DNA from: Pseudotabrizicola formosa
Lineage (GTDB): Bacteria > Pseudomonadota > Alphaproteobacteria > Rhodobacterales > Rhodobacteraceae
Assembly: GCF_002900965.1 (NCBI RefSeq)
Contig: NZ_PJOM01000006.1
Coordinates: 43,509 to 107,508, forward strand
Direction of reading: 5' to 3'
Length of the DNA stretch: 64,000 nt
Below, piece by piece: positions 18,201 to 26,411 of the stretch (positions within the stretch are counted from its first letter, which is position 1; the number at the start of each line of letters is the position of its first letter). The notes beneath the pieces were generated by a model that was given only the letters and a program-made list of their open reading frames with translations, did not search any database and was not told the origin of the DNA. Made by a program: the position numbers and the translations under genes.

Positions 18201-18373
18201 ATCCACTTGCCGTCCCCACGACGACGGATAGCACCGGTGGCGGATAAATGCTCTAACTCAGCAAGAACGGCCAGGCGCTGGTCATGACAAAAGGCGTTGC
18301 CCAGCAGAGCCTGGAGCTCCTCAATAGTTCGTCCGCGCGGAAACGCCTGAATTGTGCGGAGAACGACTGACAT
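15224..18373 (-). CDS. wHTH - UPF1-like SF1 helicase - Vsr/DUF559-like nuclease fusion
   Basis: The protein is 1049 residues and first in the operon. An N-terminal winged-helix-like segment (1-60) precedes a large divergent region. The split SF1 helicase core follows: Walker A TGPPGTGKS (382-390), motif II FDEAS (666-670), GDNRQLS (691-697), RQQYRS (747-752), VDGFQGQERD (865-874) and LNVAISRAR (901-909), as in UPF1/DNA2-type helicases. The C-terminus (948-1049) is a Vsr/DUF559-like PD-(D/E)XK nuclease: WE at 952-953, RRLDFAL around D979, LEVDGRLFHEG around E993 and D995, and SLGWRVRRFWVDEL. Substrate (RNA or DNA) is open. An IS110 relic lies immediately upstream, consistent with horizontal arrival. 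Confidence 0.88.
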   Translation of the reverse strand: MSVVLRTIQAFPRGRTIEELQALLGNAFCHDQRLAVLAELEHLSATGAIRRRGDGKWIPVAPAALSVVRSPRAHEDGAAAAGSTLVAAPFSRSVRDVVDTEILSDAETAGHLDPQALLRYWRSALRADPRGATTEAPDRHGSAWHLVAGRGPILPGKGQTTLLTIELDALSSDFRAALLRREANENALAIGWPIGIGRRSGVPAIWPIGLIAAEWRRADGKLLVEIPADDVLVNPDWLKGAARMTGWRAKELAEVFVHSDGIGFSGEEFLSRLRDAAAGQMRMKVTGDWTIAELSPDGQGIFDAAALFLPDDSSFTAGAVRDLDQIATWSPDRLATTALAPVLGLTSQTPNAEFPAINVGPLNAEQIAAVRSACRAPLTVVTGPPGTGKSQAIVSMAASVLMAGGSVLVASKNHQALDAVEDRIGALAPEAPFLVRTLDPARDIDVSFSAVLTEIISGQHQAGRPYDELLHARLSQLAADRAASLDVMSRRAELECKIAELIERHESRGKHLQPNANAGATKEVQERVRGLRKLLAWLRSFFWSRDSAGTLNASGGTDLERELALRRADRDRLGASGDVMALSNSIAELSRTLLPVALKTRTAISSEARESLDHAKADVDFHGANGPLPGDLAQAVVRHRPLWLASVLGTPKRIPLTEDLFDLVIFDEASQCDIASALPLLARARRAVVVGDNRQLSFIAQLGQAQDRNLMQAQGLPVARMSRYAQSRNSLFDFARRVPGYERIMLRQQYRSAGPIVDYISREFYGQALRTAYDPKTINPPKGRKPGIDWTHVPAPMAMEANNVNPAEVAAIVSHLESLLLQEGYEGTVGVTSPFRGQVHAIEQAVRARLPSHKLEAADFRVATVDGFQGQERDVMLFSPTLGASSRMSAVTFVQKDHRRLNVAISRARAVAHVFGDLDHARSGKVRSLAALAAAATEPRKRSGEGVFDSDWERKVYHALVDRGLTPKPQFEIAGRRLDFALFGAGDIKLDLEVDGRLFHEGTDGGRKLSDHWRDHQLKSLGWRVRRFWVDELAKDMEACLDLIERDLA

Positions 18374-18946
18374 TAAGGCTCATTGATCCAAAGGACTATT
18401 CGCAAACTCGATGGCAGCTTGAGGCTCACGAAAAGCACGGATCTGCCAGTAGATTGTCTTCAACAAGGAGTTGCACGTTCAATGTTGTTTCTCAACGGGA
18501 ATGATGCCAGCTTGAAAAGATAACGTGCATTCAGTAACCGCGATCCTGCGCTTGCGGAGCTGTTTGCGCCGAGAATGCGGGGCGGTATTCGATAGGCTGT
18601 GAAAGAAGCGATCGACCGTCCAAGTTCAGCCGAACGTATACATTCAGGAGGCACATGGATATTGGCGCTTAGCGCAACCGCGCTTGTCGCCGCAGCGGGG
18701 GACGGACAACAGTTCCGCAAGGCGTGTGATCTGGCCGCATGGCTGGGGCTCGTTCCGGCAGAGCATTCAACCGGAGGCAAGCAGACGGAGCAGAATACGG
18801 TAAATGTTCTAAAATCCATTAAGGCAAAAGCACTTAACCCGCCATCTTGACCTTGCCATCGCTGTCTAACTCTCATCTACTTGTCACAGGCGCGGAATTG
18901 GTTTCCAAGTAAACGCATACATTCAATACGGATATACGGAGGCCAC
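18374..18946. other. junction region with IS110 relic between two defence loci
   Basis: No intact gene is seen in these 573 bases. The only recognisable content is the transposase fragment at 18662-18784. A motif similar to the leader of the next gene (TATACATTCA followed shortly by GGAGGC) appears at 18635-18652 and again as CATACATTCA plus GGAGGC at 18915-18943, possibly a small duplicated leader. Confidence 0.5.
18662..18784 (+). pseudogene. IS110-family transposase fragment
   Basis: About 41 codons encode LSATALVAAAGDGQQF and then AAWLGLVPAEHSTGGKQ, the conserved Transposase_20 segment of IS110/IS116/IS902 elements. The rest of the transposase, including the DEDD catalytic part, is absent. 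It is a relic marking past insertion at the edge of the five-gene operon. Confidence 0.8.
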
Positions 18947-20647
18947 GTGGCAAAAGCTGAAGCTTCGGTAGAAGAACTTGTTGGGATGGTAGAGCGAGGG
19001 GAACTGCGTCTGCCAGAGATGCAAAGGCAGTATGTCTGGCGGTCTCCGCGTGTTCGAGACCTCATGGATTCGCTATATCGCGGCTACCCGTCAGGCGCAA
19101 TTCTTCTGTGGGAGACGGACGAAGCAGTTCCGCTGCAAGATATGGCGATCACGCAGGCCGCGAATCCTTATGCCGCAACGCGCCTCCTCCTGGACGGCCA
19201 ACAGCGGCTGACATCGCTTTCAGCCGTCATTCGCGGCGAACCGGTGAAAGTCCGGGGGCGGGTCAAGCCGATCGAATTGCTATTCAACCTTGAACACCCG
19301 GAACGACAGGACATCATTACGGAAGTTGATGAAGAAGCCGACGATGAGGCTACCGAGATCGACGAGGCAGACTCGACTGAGGATGAGCTTCAGCGTCGGT
19401 TTGAGCGAATGACTTTTGTGGTGGCTACCAATAAGCTCGCCGCGCTGCCTCAATGGGTAAAAGTGTCCGAGGTCTTCAAGAGCGATAGCGACAAGAGCTT
19501 TTTGAAGCGCGCTGGTATTGTCGGATTTGATGATCCCCGCTACGAAAAATACAGCAAGCGGCTAGCCCAGCTGCGCCGCGTTCGCAAGTATGTCTATCGT
19601 ATGGATGTCCTCGAACGGTCGTTGACCTATGAAGAAGTCACCGAAATATTTGTTCGCGTAAATTCGCTGGGTGCGAAGCTGCGCAGTTCCGATCTGGCGC
19701 TGGCACAGATCACGGCCCGGTGGCGGCACAGCCTCGAAATCTTCCAGAAGTTCCAAGTTGAGTGCGCCAAGCTGGGTTTTGAACTGGACCTTGGCATTCA
19801 CCTTAAAGCACTCATTGCCTTCGCTACGGGGCAATCGAGGTTTTTGACCGCAGGGCGTCTCTCGCTCGGCGTGCTGCAAACAGGCTGGAAAGAGGCGACC
19901 GAGGGAATGCGGTTTGCCATCAACTTCCTAAAGAGCAATGTTGGGATCGATAGCCCTGCGCTGCTGTCTTCCCCCTTCCTGATGATTGTTGTGGCCTACT
20001 TTGGCCATGCAAAGGGCTACGCATTATCGCCCGATGAGTCGGACCGGTTACGGCAATGGGCATTGCTAGCCAACGCTAAGGGCAGATTCTCACGCGGCTC
20101 CAGTGAAACAATCCTCGATCAGGATTTGGGCATTATCTCAAAGGGCGGATCAGCCGACGCACTGATCGACCGGGTGCGACTGCAATTTGGCAGACTTGAC
20201 ATCACACCCGAAGACCTTGAAGGACGTGATCAGCGCAGCTCGCTATTCAAGACAATGTTCCTGACTTTTCGAAGGCTTGGCGCAAAGGATTGGACCTCGA
20301 ACCTGCAAATCTCTCTGGATCATTCGGGTTCACAGCATCGCCTGCAATTCCACCATTTCTTTCCCAAAGCGCTGCTTACCAAGAACGGCTTTTCATCACG
20401 TGAAGCGGATGATGTGGCGAATTTGACATTCATAGGTGGGCACACCAACCGTAAGATTAGCGACAAAGCTCCGTCGGTCTATCTTGCCGATTTTCTGGCC
20501 AAGCAAGGGCCTGACCTACTCGCATTGCAAAGCATTCCTTCGGCCCCTGAATTGTTCGATGTCAAGAGCTATCGCGCATTCCTTGAGGCACGGCGGTTGC
20601 TTTTGGCGAAAGCAGTCAATGAGTTTCTTGGCGTTTCAGCCGAGTAG
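18947..20647 (+). CDS. fused DUF262-DUF1524 protein (GmrSD-type type IV restriction)
   Basis: The protein is about 566 residues from GTG at 18947, chosen because GGAGG lies just upstream and the family normally starts some 20 residues before the LPEMQRQYVW motif; a TTG at 18881 would add 22 residues. The DUF262 (GmrS-like) part has LLLDGQQRLTSL, the ParB-like NTP-binding motif, near residue 85. The C-terminal DUF1524 (GmrD-like) part has the HNH-type nuclease pattern QFHHFFPKALL and then NLTFIGGHTNRKIS near 490-530. GmrSD enzymes cut DNA with sugar-modified hydroxymethylcytosine, as in T-even phages. The acidic linker EVDEEADDEATEIDEAD sits in between. It stands alone, transcribed away from the operon on the left. 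Confidence 0.87.
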   Translation: MAKAEASVEELVGMVERGELRLPEMQRQYVWRSPRVRDLMDSLYRGYPSGAILLWETDEAVPLQDMAITQAANPYAATRLLLDGQQRLTSLSAVIRGEPVKVRGRVKPIELLFNLEHPERQDIITEVDEEADDEATEIDEADSTEDELQRRFERMTFVVATNKLAALPQWVKVSEVFKSDSDKSFLKRAGIVGFDDPRYEKYSKRLAQLRRVRKYVYRMDVLERSLTYEEVTEIFVRVNSLGAKLRSSDLALAQITARWRHSLEIFQKFQVECAKLGFELDLGIHLKALIAFATGQSRFLTAGRLSLGVLQTGWKEATEGMRFAINFLKSNVGIDSPALLSSPFLMIVVAYFGHAKGYALSPDESDRLRQWALLANAKGRFSRGSSETILDQDLGIISKGGSADALIDRVRLQFGRLDITPEDLEGRDQRSSLFKTMFLTFRRLGAKDWTSNLQISLDHSGSQHRLQFHHFFPKALLTKNGFSSREADDVANLTFIGGHTNRKISDKAPSVYLADFLAKQGPDLLALQSIPSAPELFDVKSYRAFLEARRLLLAKAVNEFLGVSAE

Positions 20648-21496
20648 GTCTGCCTTTGCCAAAGGGCTTAATCACAGACAGTGAAATCTGAATGATTAAA
20701 GCCTGTAAATACTGGATCAAAACTCTCCAAAAGTGCTGGCGTAAAATTCCCCACCTATCAGATTCGGCAATTAGCCGTGCAGGAGATTGGCGTTTCTGTT
20801 CTTGAGTTGCCGGTCGCGCCTTTTCTGTGGCGGCAGCGGTGTGATAATATCGCGGGACAGGGTGACCGCGTTGCCATTGATGTTGCCCCCAACCTTTTAT
20901 CCAGCGTGAGCGAGACTCCGGGTTTGAATTGATCCGATCCCCAACGTTTTACTGCCCCAAGGCAGAGTTTTCCGGCTACGCTCAGGGTGACGGGCCGGTG
21001 ACGCCCCCCGATTTCGTCAGCATGGTCGGGACTTTCTTGCCGATCGCACCGTGTTGCCGTTCCTCGTTGTAATATCAACGCCAAACCTCCAACCTTTCAG
21101 CCGCATCCGCAAGGGTCAGGATCAATGCTGATTCAGGCATTCGGCACGGAACCGACCATTGAACGCTTCGATGAAAGCATTGTCTGTCTGCTTGCCCGGC
21201 CGGGAGAAATCGAGCACGACGCCGCGTTGGTAGGCCCAAAGGTCCATGTCACGCGAGACGAACTTACTGCCCTGATCCACGCGAATGGTCTTGGGACAGT
21301 CATGCAGAAATCTAATTGGCTCAGCTGTGGCAGTGCAAGACAACGCTCGCCTTGCCGTTCGGCATTCTGTGCAGCGAGGGCTTCTTCAACCACGCCGCAA
21401 TGAGGCTGTCGCAAGCAAATCACCCGCCCCGGAATTCAGTTAGAATTGCTTTGCGCAATCGTCTGGAACGTGTAGCGTCGCGGGAGAACAACTGCG
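20648..21496. other. non-coding junction with IS3 relic
   Basis: Apart from the IS3-family transposase remnant at 20992-21343, no gene is supported in these roughly 850 bases. Sequence at 20880-20950 also resembles the right-hand end region of an IS3-group element, but I cannot define terminal repeats. Confidence 0.5.
20992..21343 (-). pseudogene. IS3-family transposase (orfB, rve domain) C-terminal remnant
   Basis: Reading on the minus strand, PKTIRVDQGSKFVSRDMDLW is followed by QRGVVLDFSRPGKQTDNAFI and EAFNGRFRAECLNQH. This is the C-terminal half of an IS3-type integrase core, including the last catalytic Glu. A one-base deletion then shifts the frame, and LTLADAAERLEVWR is followed by an in-frame TGA before YYNEERQHGAIG. 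The 5' part is missing. It is therefore dead in at least three ways. Confidence 0.85.
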
Positions 21497-23386
21497 GTGC
21501 CAGTAATGTCAAAAACAAAGCTATTTTCTATTTACCTTTTAAAAGCAGGTTTCAACCACACAAATGCTTTGAAGGAAGGTCATGCGCTAGAAGAGGACGC
21601 TGCGACGGCACTTCCTGAAGGTGCACGACTTTATATCCTAGATACGCCAGCACGCTCTCCGTGGTGGCGTGGGTTCTTTGGAGTTCAAAAAGATTTACTT
21701 CAGGCCTCAAAAGGCGCCTTAATATTCCTTTCTATTGACGATCGCAGCTTCGCGATATCATTTGGACAAGTCTACCACCACTTGAATGATTATTCTTACG
21801 AGTATGATTTTGGCCTTAAAGTAACACTGAACAGCCTTGATCCAAATGAGTTGAAAAGCGCCGATATGGTTTCTCCGGGCACAGCGCGCCGGAAGCGCAC
21901 TCAAGTTGCCATTTCTACGGACCTCACTTTTCTAGATTTTGATGGAAATAGTGAGATTATTCGCAGCCTTACCGGCAAAGTCAAAGACGAATACAAACAT
22001 ATTTTCAAAAATGCTACTGGCTCCACATCCTTAAAAGTCGGAATGAAAGTGGCGCCACAAATTCTTCCCGCCGTTTGTCAGAACCTTCTGGAGCTTTATG
22101 AGAGCACCGCGTTTCACGAAACATTCCCCAACATCCAGAATATCTCACCAGTAAATGACCCCGCACAAGTGGATGATCTCAACGTAAGCTTACTCCAAGC
22201 ATTCAATAGCCGCAGTGACGAGATAGTCTTGTCTATCCCAGAGATAGTTGACTATCAGGATGACAAAACGTGTTGTTTCTTTCGCGCCGAGGGCACGACA
22301 AGCGAGATTTTTCCTGACATCACGATTGAGGCGCTTTGGGGCTTCCTAGATGAGATCAACGTTACCCCTGAGAGCGCTTCTTCTTTTCGCCAGTATCAGC
22401 TCATCCTCTGTGATGTTGAGGGTAGCCCAGGGCGCGCATACACAGTAATGCGCTCCCTTGTCTACGAAACCCCTGCGGCAGGCGATGCCGCTATATTTCA
22501 CTTGACAGATGGTAGTTGGTATCGAGCGGAGGCTGCGTTCGTAGAGCGGATGACAACATATATTAACGATAGATGCCAGCCTTGTCATCTGCCACCCTAC
22601 AACCACGATCGAACTGTCAAAGGCAAGCAAGTCTACAGCGAAGAAGCATATAACACAGCGATCACGGCATGGGACGAAACCTTCATATGCCTTGATCAAA
22701 CCGATATTAGCCCGGCCGGATCCACCCAAGTGGAGCCGTGTGACATATACTCTGTTTCTCACCCTGGAACAGACCAAGCGACGGCTGAGATGTATCACAT
22801 TAAAATTTCGACCCGTTCAGCTCACCTCAGCCATCTATTCAATCAAGGCGTAAATTCTGTAGAGTTACTAAAGCAGGAAGAGGGATGCTCGACCAAGTTG
22901 AAAGGGCTCGTGGCCGACAGAGTTTCTGCAGAGATTCGTGATGATTTCTGCGCTCCTTTAGACCAAAAGAAGTATAGTGTTATCTTTGGGGTCATTTCCC
23001 ACAAAGCTGAAGCGCTGCGGGCCGAAAATCTGCCCCTGTTCTCTCGGTTAAGCCTAATGCGGACGATGCAGATACTGGAGCTCTACGCAGTGCGATGTTC
23101 GCTTGTTTTCATCGAAGATCAAAGTCCTAAGAAGGAGGGGCACAAGAAATATCACGAAATCAATGCCGTCGTCTCACACGATGAAAATGGAAAAGTTCAA
23201 GTAAAGCCGTGTGCGGGTCAAGACGGCTTCGATGTAGACCAAGAAATAACGCATTGCCCCAAGGAAATCCGCGATGCTCTGCCAGGAGCGCAATTTCGCC
23301 TTCAAGTTAGTCTGAAGGAAGGCGGCAAGATAAGGAGCCACCACGGTTGGGATTTCGACGTTGTCGATGAACATGGTGACGATTGA
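21497..23386 (+). CDS. DUF6119 / TIGR04141 'sporadically distributed' protein
   Basis: The protein is about 629 residues. The opening LFSIYLLKAGFNHTNALKEG, the tryptophan-rich SPWWRGFFGVQKDL, and SFAISFGQVYHHLN then YEYDFGLKVTLNSLDP are diagnostic for TIGR04141/DUF6119, a family known only for its patchy distribution and frequent presence near defence genes. The function is not established. The C-terminal half (HIKISTRSAHLSHLFNQGVN near 435) may be nuclease-like in fold, but no catalytic triad can be named with confidence. The start is GTG at 21497 (GGGAG 10 nt upstream) or ATG at 21506. Base composition is clearly more AT-rich than the surrounding core genome. The MBL-fold gene follows in the same direction after 111 bp. 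Confidence 0.82.
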   Translation: MPVMSKTKLFSIYLLKAGFNHTNALKEGHALEEDAATALPEGARLYILDTPARSPWWRGFFGVQKDLLQASKGALIFLSIDDRSFAISFGQVYHHLNDYSYEYDFGLKVTLNSLDPNELKSADMVSPGTARRKRTQVAISTDLTFLDFDGNSEIIRSLTGKVKDEYKHIFKNATGSTSLKVGMKVAPQILPAVCQNLLELYESTAFHETFPNIQNISPVNDPAQVDDLNVSLLQAFNSRSDEIVLSIPEIVDYQDDKTCCFFRAEGTTSEIFPDITIEALWGFLDEINVTPESASSFRQYQLILCDVEGSPGRAYTVMRSLVYETPAAGDAAIFHLTDGSWYRAEAAFVERMTTYINDRCQPCHLPPYNHDRTVKGKQVYSEEAYNTAITAWDETFICLDQTDISPAGSTQVEPCDIYSVSHPGTDQATAEMYHIKISTRSAHLSHLFNQGVNSVELLKQEEGCSTKLKGLVADRVSAEIRDDFCAPLDQKKYSVIFGVISHKAEALRAENLPLFSRLSLMRTMQILELYAVRCSLVFIEDQSPKKEGHKKYHEINAVVSHDENGKVQVKPCAGQDGFDVDQEITHCPKEIRDALPGAQFRLQVSLKEGGKIRSHHGWDFDVVDEHGDD

Positions 23387-23497
23387 GACGATCCTCTTCA
23401 TACACACAGGAGCTTGCGATCGTGGTCGTAGTGCTCCAATACTGGGGCACGTAGTGACTGCCGCTCACCGCCCACCCGCCACCAAGTTGACGATATC

Positions 23498-25105
23498 ATG
23501 ACCATACTTTCGCGCGCGAGCGTTCCGCTCAGCGATCACGAGATTTGCCTTGTCAAAGGATTACTCAAGCATTGCAAGCCGCTGAAGATCAATCAGCAAC
23601 GCATTATAGCCCATTTCTCGTTCCCGCATCGGACCTTACATCATAACGTTGTTTCCGCCATCGCGCGCAATCAAGCTGGCACAGACGACATTGATTATCC
23701 ACCAGCCAATCTGGCGGAATGTCAATATTATTTGAACGCATGGACTGGCGACTGGGACGAACACATTTGCGCAGTAGCGATTGCGGGAGCGCCGAATTCG
23801 TCAATGCATACACTCGAATTTGGCTACCGATTTCACCCCGTCGGTCAGGGCCTGTTTTGCTCTGGCCACTTCAACCGACCCGGCCAGCAGCCGTTCCGCT
23901 GGGTTTATGACTGCGGCACCGAGGCGGGTTTGCGTAGCGAGACCCGTGCCCAACACGTCCGCAATGAGATTGCTGCGCTCCAGCGTGATCAGGAGGCGGA
24001 CCATCTGGACCTAGTCACGCTATCGCATTTCGACGAAGATCATCTGAGCGGGATGCTCGATCTTTTGAAGTCATTCAGCGTTGGCACCATACTCATACCC
24101 TATCTCACACCTTGGGAAAGGCTGATCGTCGCCCTTTCCGAAGACACTGCTACTGACTCGGATCTGCTCGCCTTCCTGAAAGCGCCGACGGCTTTCCTTC
24201 TGGCGCGCGCGGACGGACGGATCGAGCGTATCGTCCTAGTGCCTCCAGGCCCGGGCGCAGAAGCGGCAGCTCCACTGACACCACCTGACGCGCCGATAAG
24301 AGGGGAAGAGCCGTTAGGCTTGCCGCCACTGCTAATCAAAGACCGTGAGCCAGATGGCGAAGCCGACAACGACGGGCTTGGTGCCGACGGTGGAATGACC
24401 GATCCTCGGGTGCGCGCCCTCGACGCCGGAGGATTCATCCTAGTCTCGCAGGCCTGGGAGTTCGTTCCTTATAATGACAGCCGCCTCGAGCCACTCGCAA
24501 CCAAGAAATTTAAGGACACGGCCCGACCCCTCGCGGTCAAACTCGCACACTCCGAAAAGGAGGAGGACCGGAAGTCAGCTCTAGGTGATATGAAGAAATT
24601 ATACGATGCGACGTTTAAGTCTCCAAGTGCTAAGACCATCACGCCGCGGCGGCGGAACGAGATTTCATTGTTTCTCTATGCAGGGCCAATTGGTCGAGTT
24701 GAGCTTCTGACCGCCGAAGTGACTATCCCGCGCCATGGAATGGATTCACGCATTGGTCAGGTGCCGCGCGGCTGGCGGCAAACGGATCGGTTCGGTCAAA
24801 TGTTGACGGGCGACGGTTTTCTCCACACTCAGAAGCAGGTTGACGATTTCGAGCGTTTCTACCGTGTCGCCGACCGCATGATACGCGGTGCAATCTTTCA
24901 GGTGATGCATCACGGGTCGGATGCCAATTGGAAAGGTGGCGTCGCCGACCTAGTCAAGCCCGTGGCGAGCCTCTATTGCTCCGATCCGCTCGGCAAATGG
25001 GGTCATCCTGGCACCAAGGTCAGGAACGATTTTGCGCGCTACCACCCGGTGCAAGTCGACGGTGTGCATGGCTGGCAGGTCGAGGGGGTATACCGGTTTT
25101 TGTGA
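23498..25105 (+). CDS. ComEC-like metallo-beta-lactamase-fold protein with N-terminal HTH-like segment
   Basis: The protein is 535 residues. Metal ligands are seen in LVTLSHFDEDHLSGM near 180 (HxDxDH, a variant of HxHxDH) and QVMHHGSDANW near 470, followed by a C-terminal YCSDPLGKWGHP. This arrangement is that of the MBL domain of ComEC/Rec2 proteins, without their membrane channel. Residues about 10-60 (DHEICLVKGLLKHCKPLKIN, then RTLHHNVVSAIARNQ) look like a short helix-turn-helix, similar to N-terminal segments I recall from DUF3644-type defence proteins; that is inference. A long disordered insertion rich in P, G and D lies around 245-310. It probably hydrolyses a nucleic acid or nucleotide and may act with the DUF6119 protein encoded upstream. 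The initiation site lacks a clear ribosome site. Confidence 0.78.
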   Translation: MTILSRASVPLSDHEICLVKGLLKHCKPLKINQQRIIAHFSFPHRTLHHNVVSAIARNQAGTDDIDYPPANLAECQYYLNAWTGDWDEHICAVAIAGAPNSSMHTLEFGYRFHPVGQGLFCSGHFNRPGQQPFRWVYDCGTEAGLRSETRAQHVRNEIAALQRDQEADHLDLVTLSHFDEDHLSGMLDLLKSFSVGTILIPYLTPWERLIVALSEDTATDSDLLAFLKAPTAFLLARADGRIERIVLVPPGPGAEAAAPLTPPDAPIRGEEPLGLPPLLIKDREPDGEADNDGLGADGGMTDPRVRALDAGGFILVSQAWEFVPYNDSRLEPLATKKFKDTARPLAVKLAHSEKEEDRKSALGDMKKLYDATFKSPSAKTITPRRRNEISLFLYAGPIGRVELLTAEVTIPRHGMDSRIGQVPRGWRQTDRFGQMLTGDGFLHTQKQVDDFERFYRVADRMIRGAIFQVMHHGSDANWKGGVADLVKPVASLYCSDPLGKWGHPGTKVRNDFARYHPVQVDGVHGWQVEGVYRFL

Positions 25106-25247
25106 CACATAAGCGAATGGACGTTCGGGACAGAGCGGCCGAGCGTTCTCTCAGTCTTCGAACCTGGTCCGGCCGTTCGATCTTTTGGCGGAAAGCGCCT
25201 GATCCTGCTCTTCGCACAGTTGCAGATGAGAAGCGCTGAAATCGCGT

Positions 25248-26399
25248 TCATTCAATGCACAGCCTTTGAACAAAGCCGCGATCCTGGACCTGATCAAATA
25301 TCTTCATTGGACGATGAGCTTTTGGCTGCCAACAACGCCCAAACTCGATGCAGCATGCGGCAGGAGCTGCAGGGAAGACGAACACTTCCGCATTTTCACC
25401 ATGCACCTCTTTCACTCGGTTGAAGGCTGAGCGCACGACCTCACGAAATTGTCTCATATCTTCACGGGTCCGCAGTGTGTCATGCCGTGGGCTTGAGCAG
25501 GTGATTTCCCAGATGGACAAGGGAACATCCGGCATCGCGGACATCACCCGATCATCGGAAATGCGGTCAGTTATGGACAGTTTTAGTGCCACCAACTTCC
25601 CGTCTGGCGTCCCTTCAGCAAGTCGAGAACCCATCTCAGACTCTCCCTCTCGCCAGATCCAGGACGGTTCTGGTTCCCGGTGTCGTGTGAAGATCTCGAC
25701 ATCATGGATGTCTGGAAGCAACTGGCCAAGCTTCATCAAGAGAGGCATTGGGGCGAAGCCGAATACCGAGATGTGGCGATACTGCCCGCTGTTAATACGG
25801 CCTTTTATCCTCTCCTGAAAGAACCGCACCAGATCGTCTGGCTCAACAGCCCAGAAAAGGTCACCGTCATCTTGCTGGCCGGTAACGCCAAGCTTCAGGT
25901 CAATCGGGTCAAAATTTGCTGGAGTCCGACCAATTGCCTGCATCGCCGCAATACACATGTCGACTGGGATCGCCGTCTCATTGGCAGCGATCTGGTTTGT
26001 AAATCTTAGAATGTGCGATTGACTGGCGGGGCGTAGGCCCACGGACCGCGAGATCCAGCCCTCGTGTGCGGCCTTCATCCTGCGCAACACCGGCTCCGGA
26101 TGCTTGTCGCGCTCGTCGCGATCAATCACACGGTGGCATCCATCGCAGAGCAACATGACATTGTTCGGATCCTTGGCCAGGGACTTGGACTTGTCAGCGT
26201 TGCCCCTGGGCCCATCCTCACTGGAGCCGATGATGTGCGCGATGTAACCCTTATTTGCGGTGCGGTTGCCGGAGACCAAGTGTCCAATCAGGCTGTCATT
26301 GCAAATCTGGCATCTACCTGCCGCACGAGCCCACACAATTTTCTCGGCCCGCGGACCCACTGTCCCATGACGACCTTTTTGGGGAGCGGCTTCAGTCAT
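25248..26399 (-). CDS. cap5: CBASS effector Cap5 (HNH endonuclease-SAVED)
   Basis: The protein is 383 residues from ATG at 26399 (CCGGAG 6 nt upstream; the TTG at 26405 is less likely). The N-terminal HNH nuclease has two zinc-type CxxC pairs (CQIC near 32 and CDGC near 85) and the catalytic stretch AHIIGSSEDGPRG and LLCDGCHRVID. The SAVED domain (about 150-383) ends in the typical pattern VFVFPAAPAACCIEFGRCW and PKAHRPMKIFDQ. Cap5 binds cyclic oligonucleotides made by the neighbouring CD-NTase, oligomerises and degrades double-stranded DNA, killing the infected cell. It is the last of three CBASS genes on this strand, 12 bp after the E2 gene. Confidence 0.93.
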   Translation of the reverse strand: MTEAAPQKGRHGTVGPRAEKIVWARAAGRCQICNDSLIGHLVSGNRTANKGYIAHIIGSSEDGPRGNADKSKSLAKDPNNVMLLCDGCHRVIDRDERDKHPEPVLRRMKAAHEGWISRSVGLRPASQSHILRFTNQIAANETAIPVDMCIAAMQAIGRTPANFDPIDLKLGVTGQQDDGDLFWAVEPDDLVRFFQERIKGRINSGQYRHISVFGFAPMPLLMKLGQLLPDIHDVEIFTRHREPEPSWIWREGESEMGSRLAEGTPDGKLVALKLSITDRISDDRVMSAMPDVPLSIWEITCSSPRHDTLRTREDMRQFREVVRSAFNRVKEVHGENAEVFVFPAAPAACCIEFGRCWQPKAHRPMKIFDQVQDRGFVQRLCIE

Positions 26400-26411
26400 G
26401 AACAACTCCGG

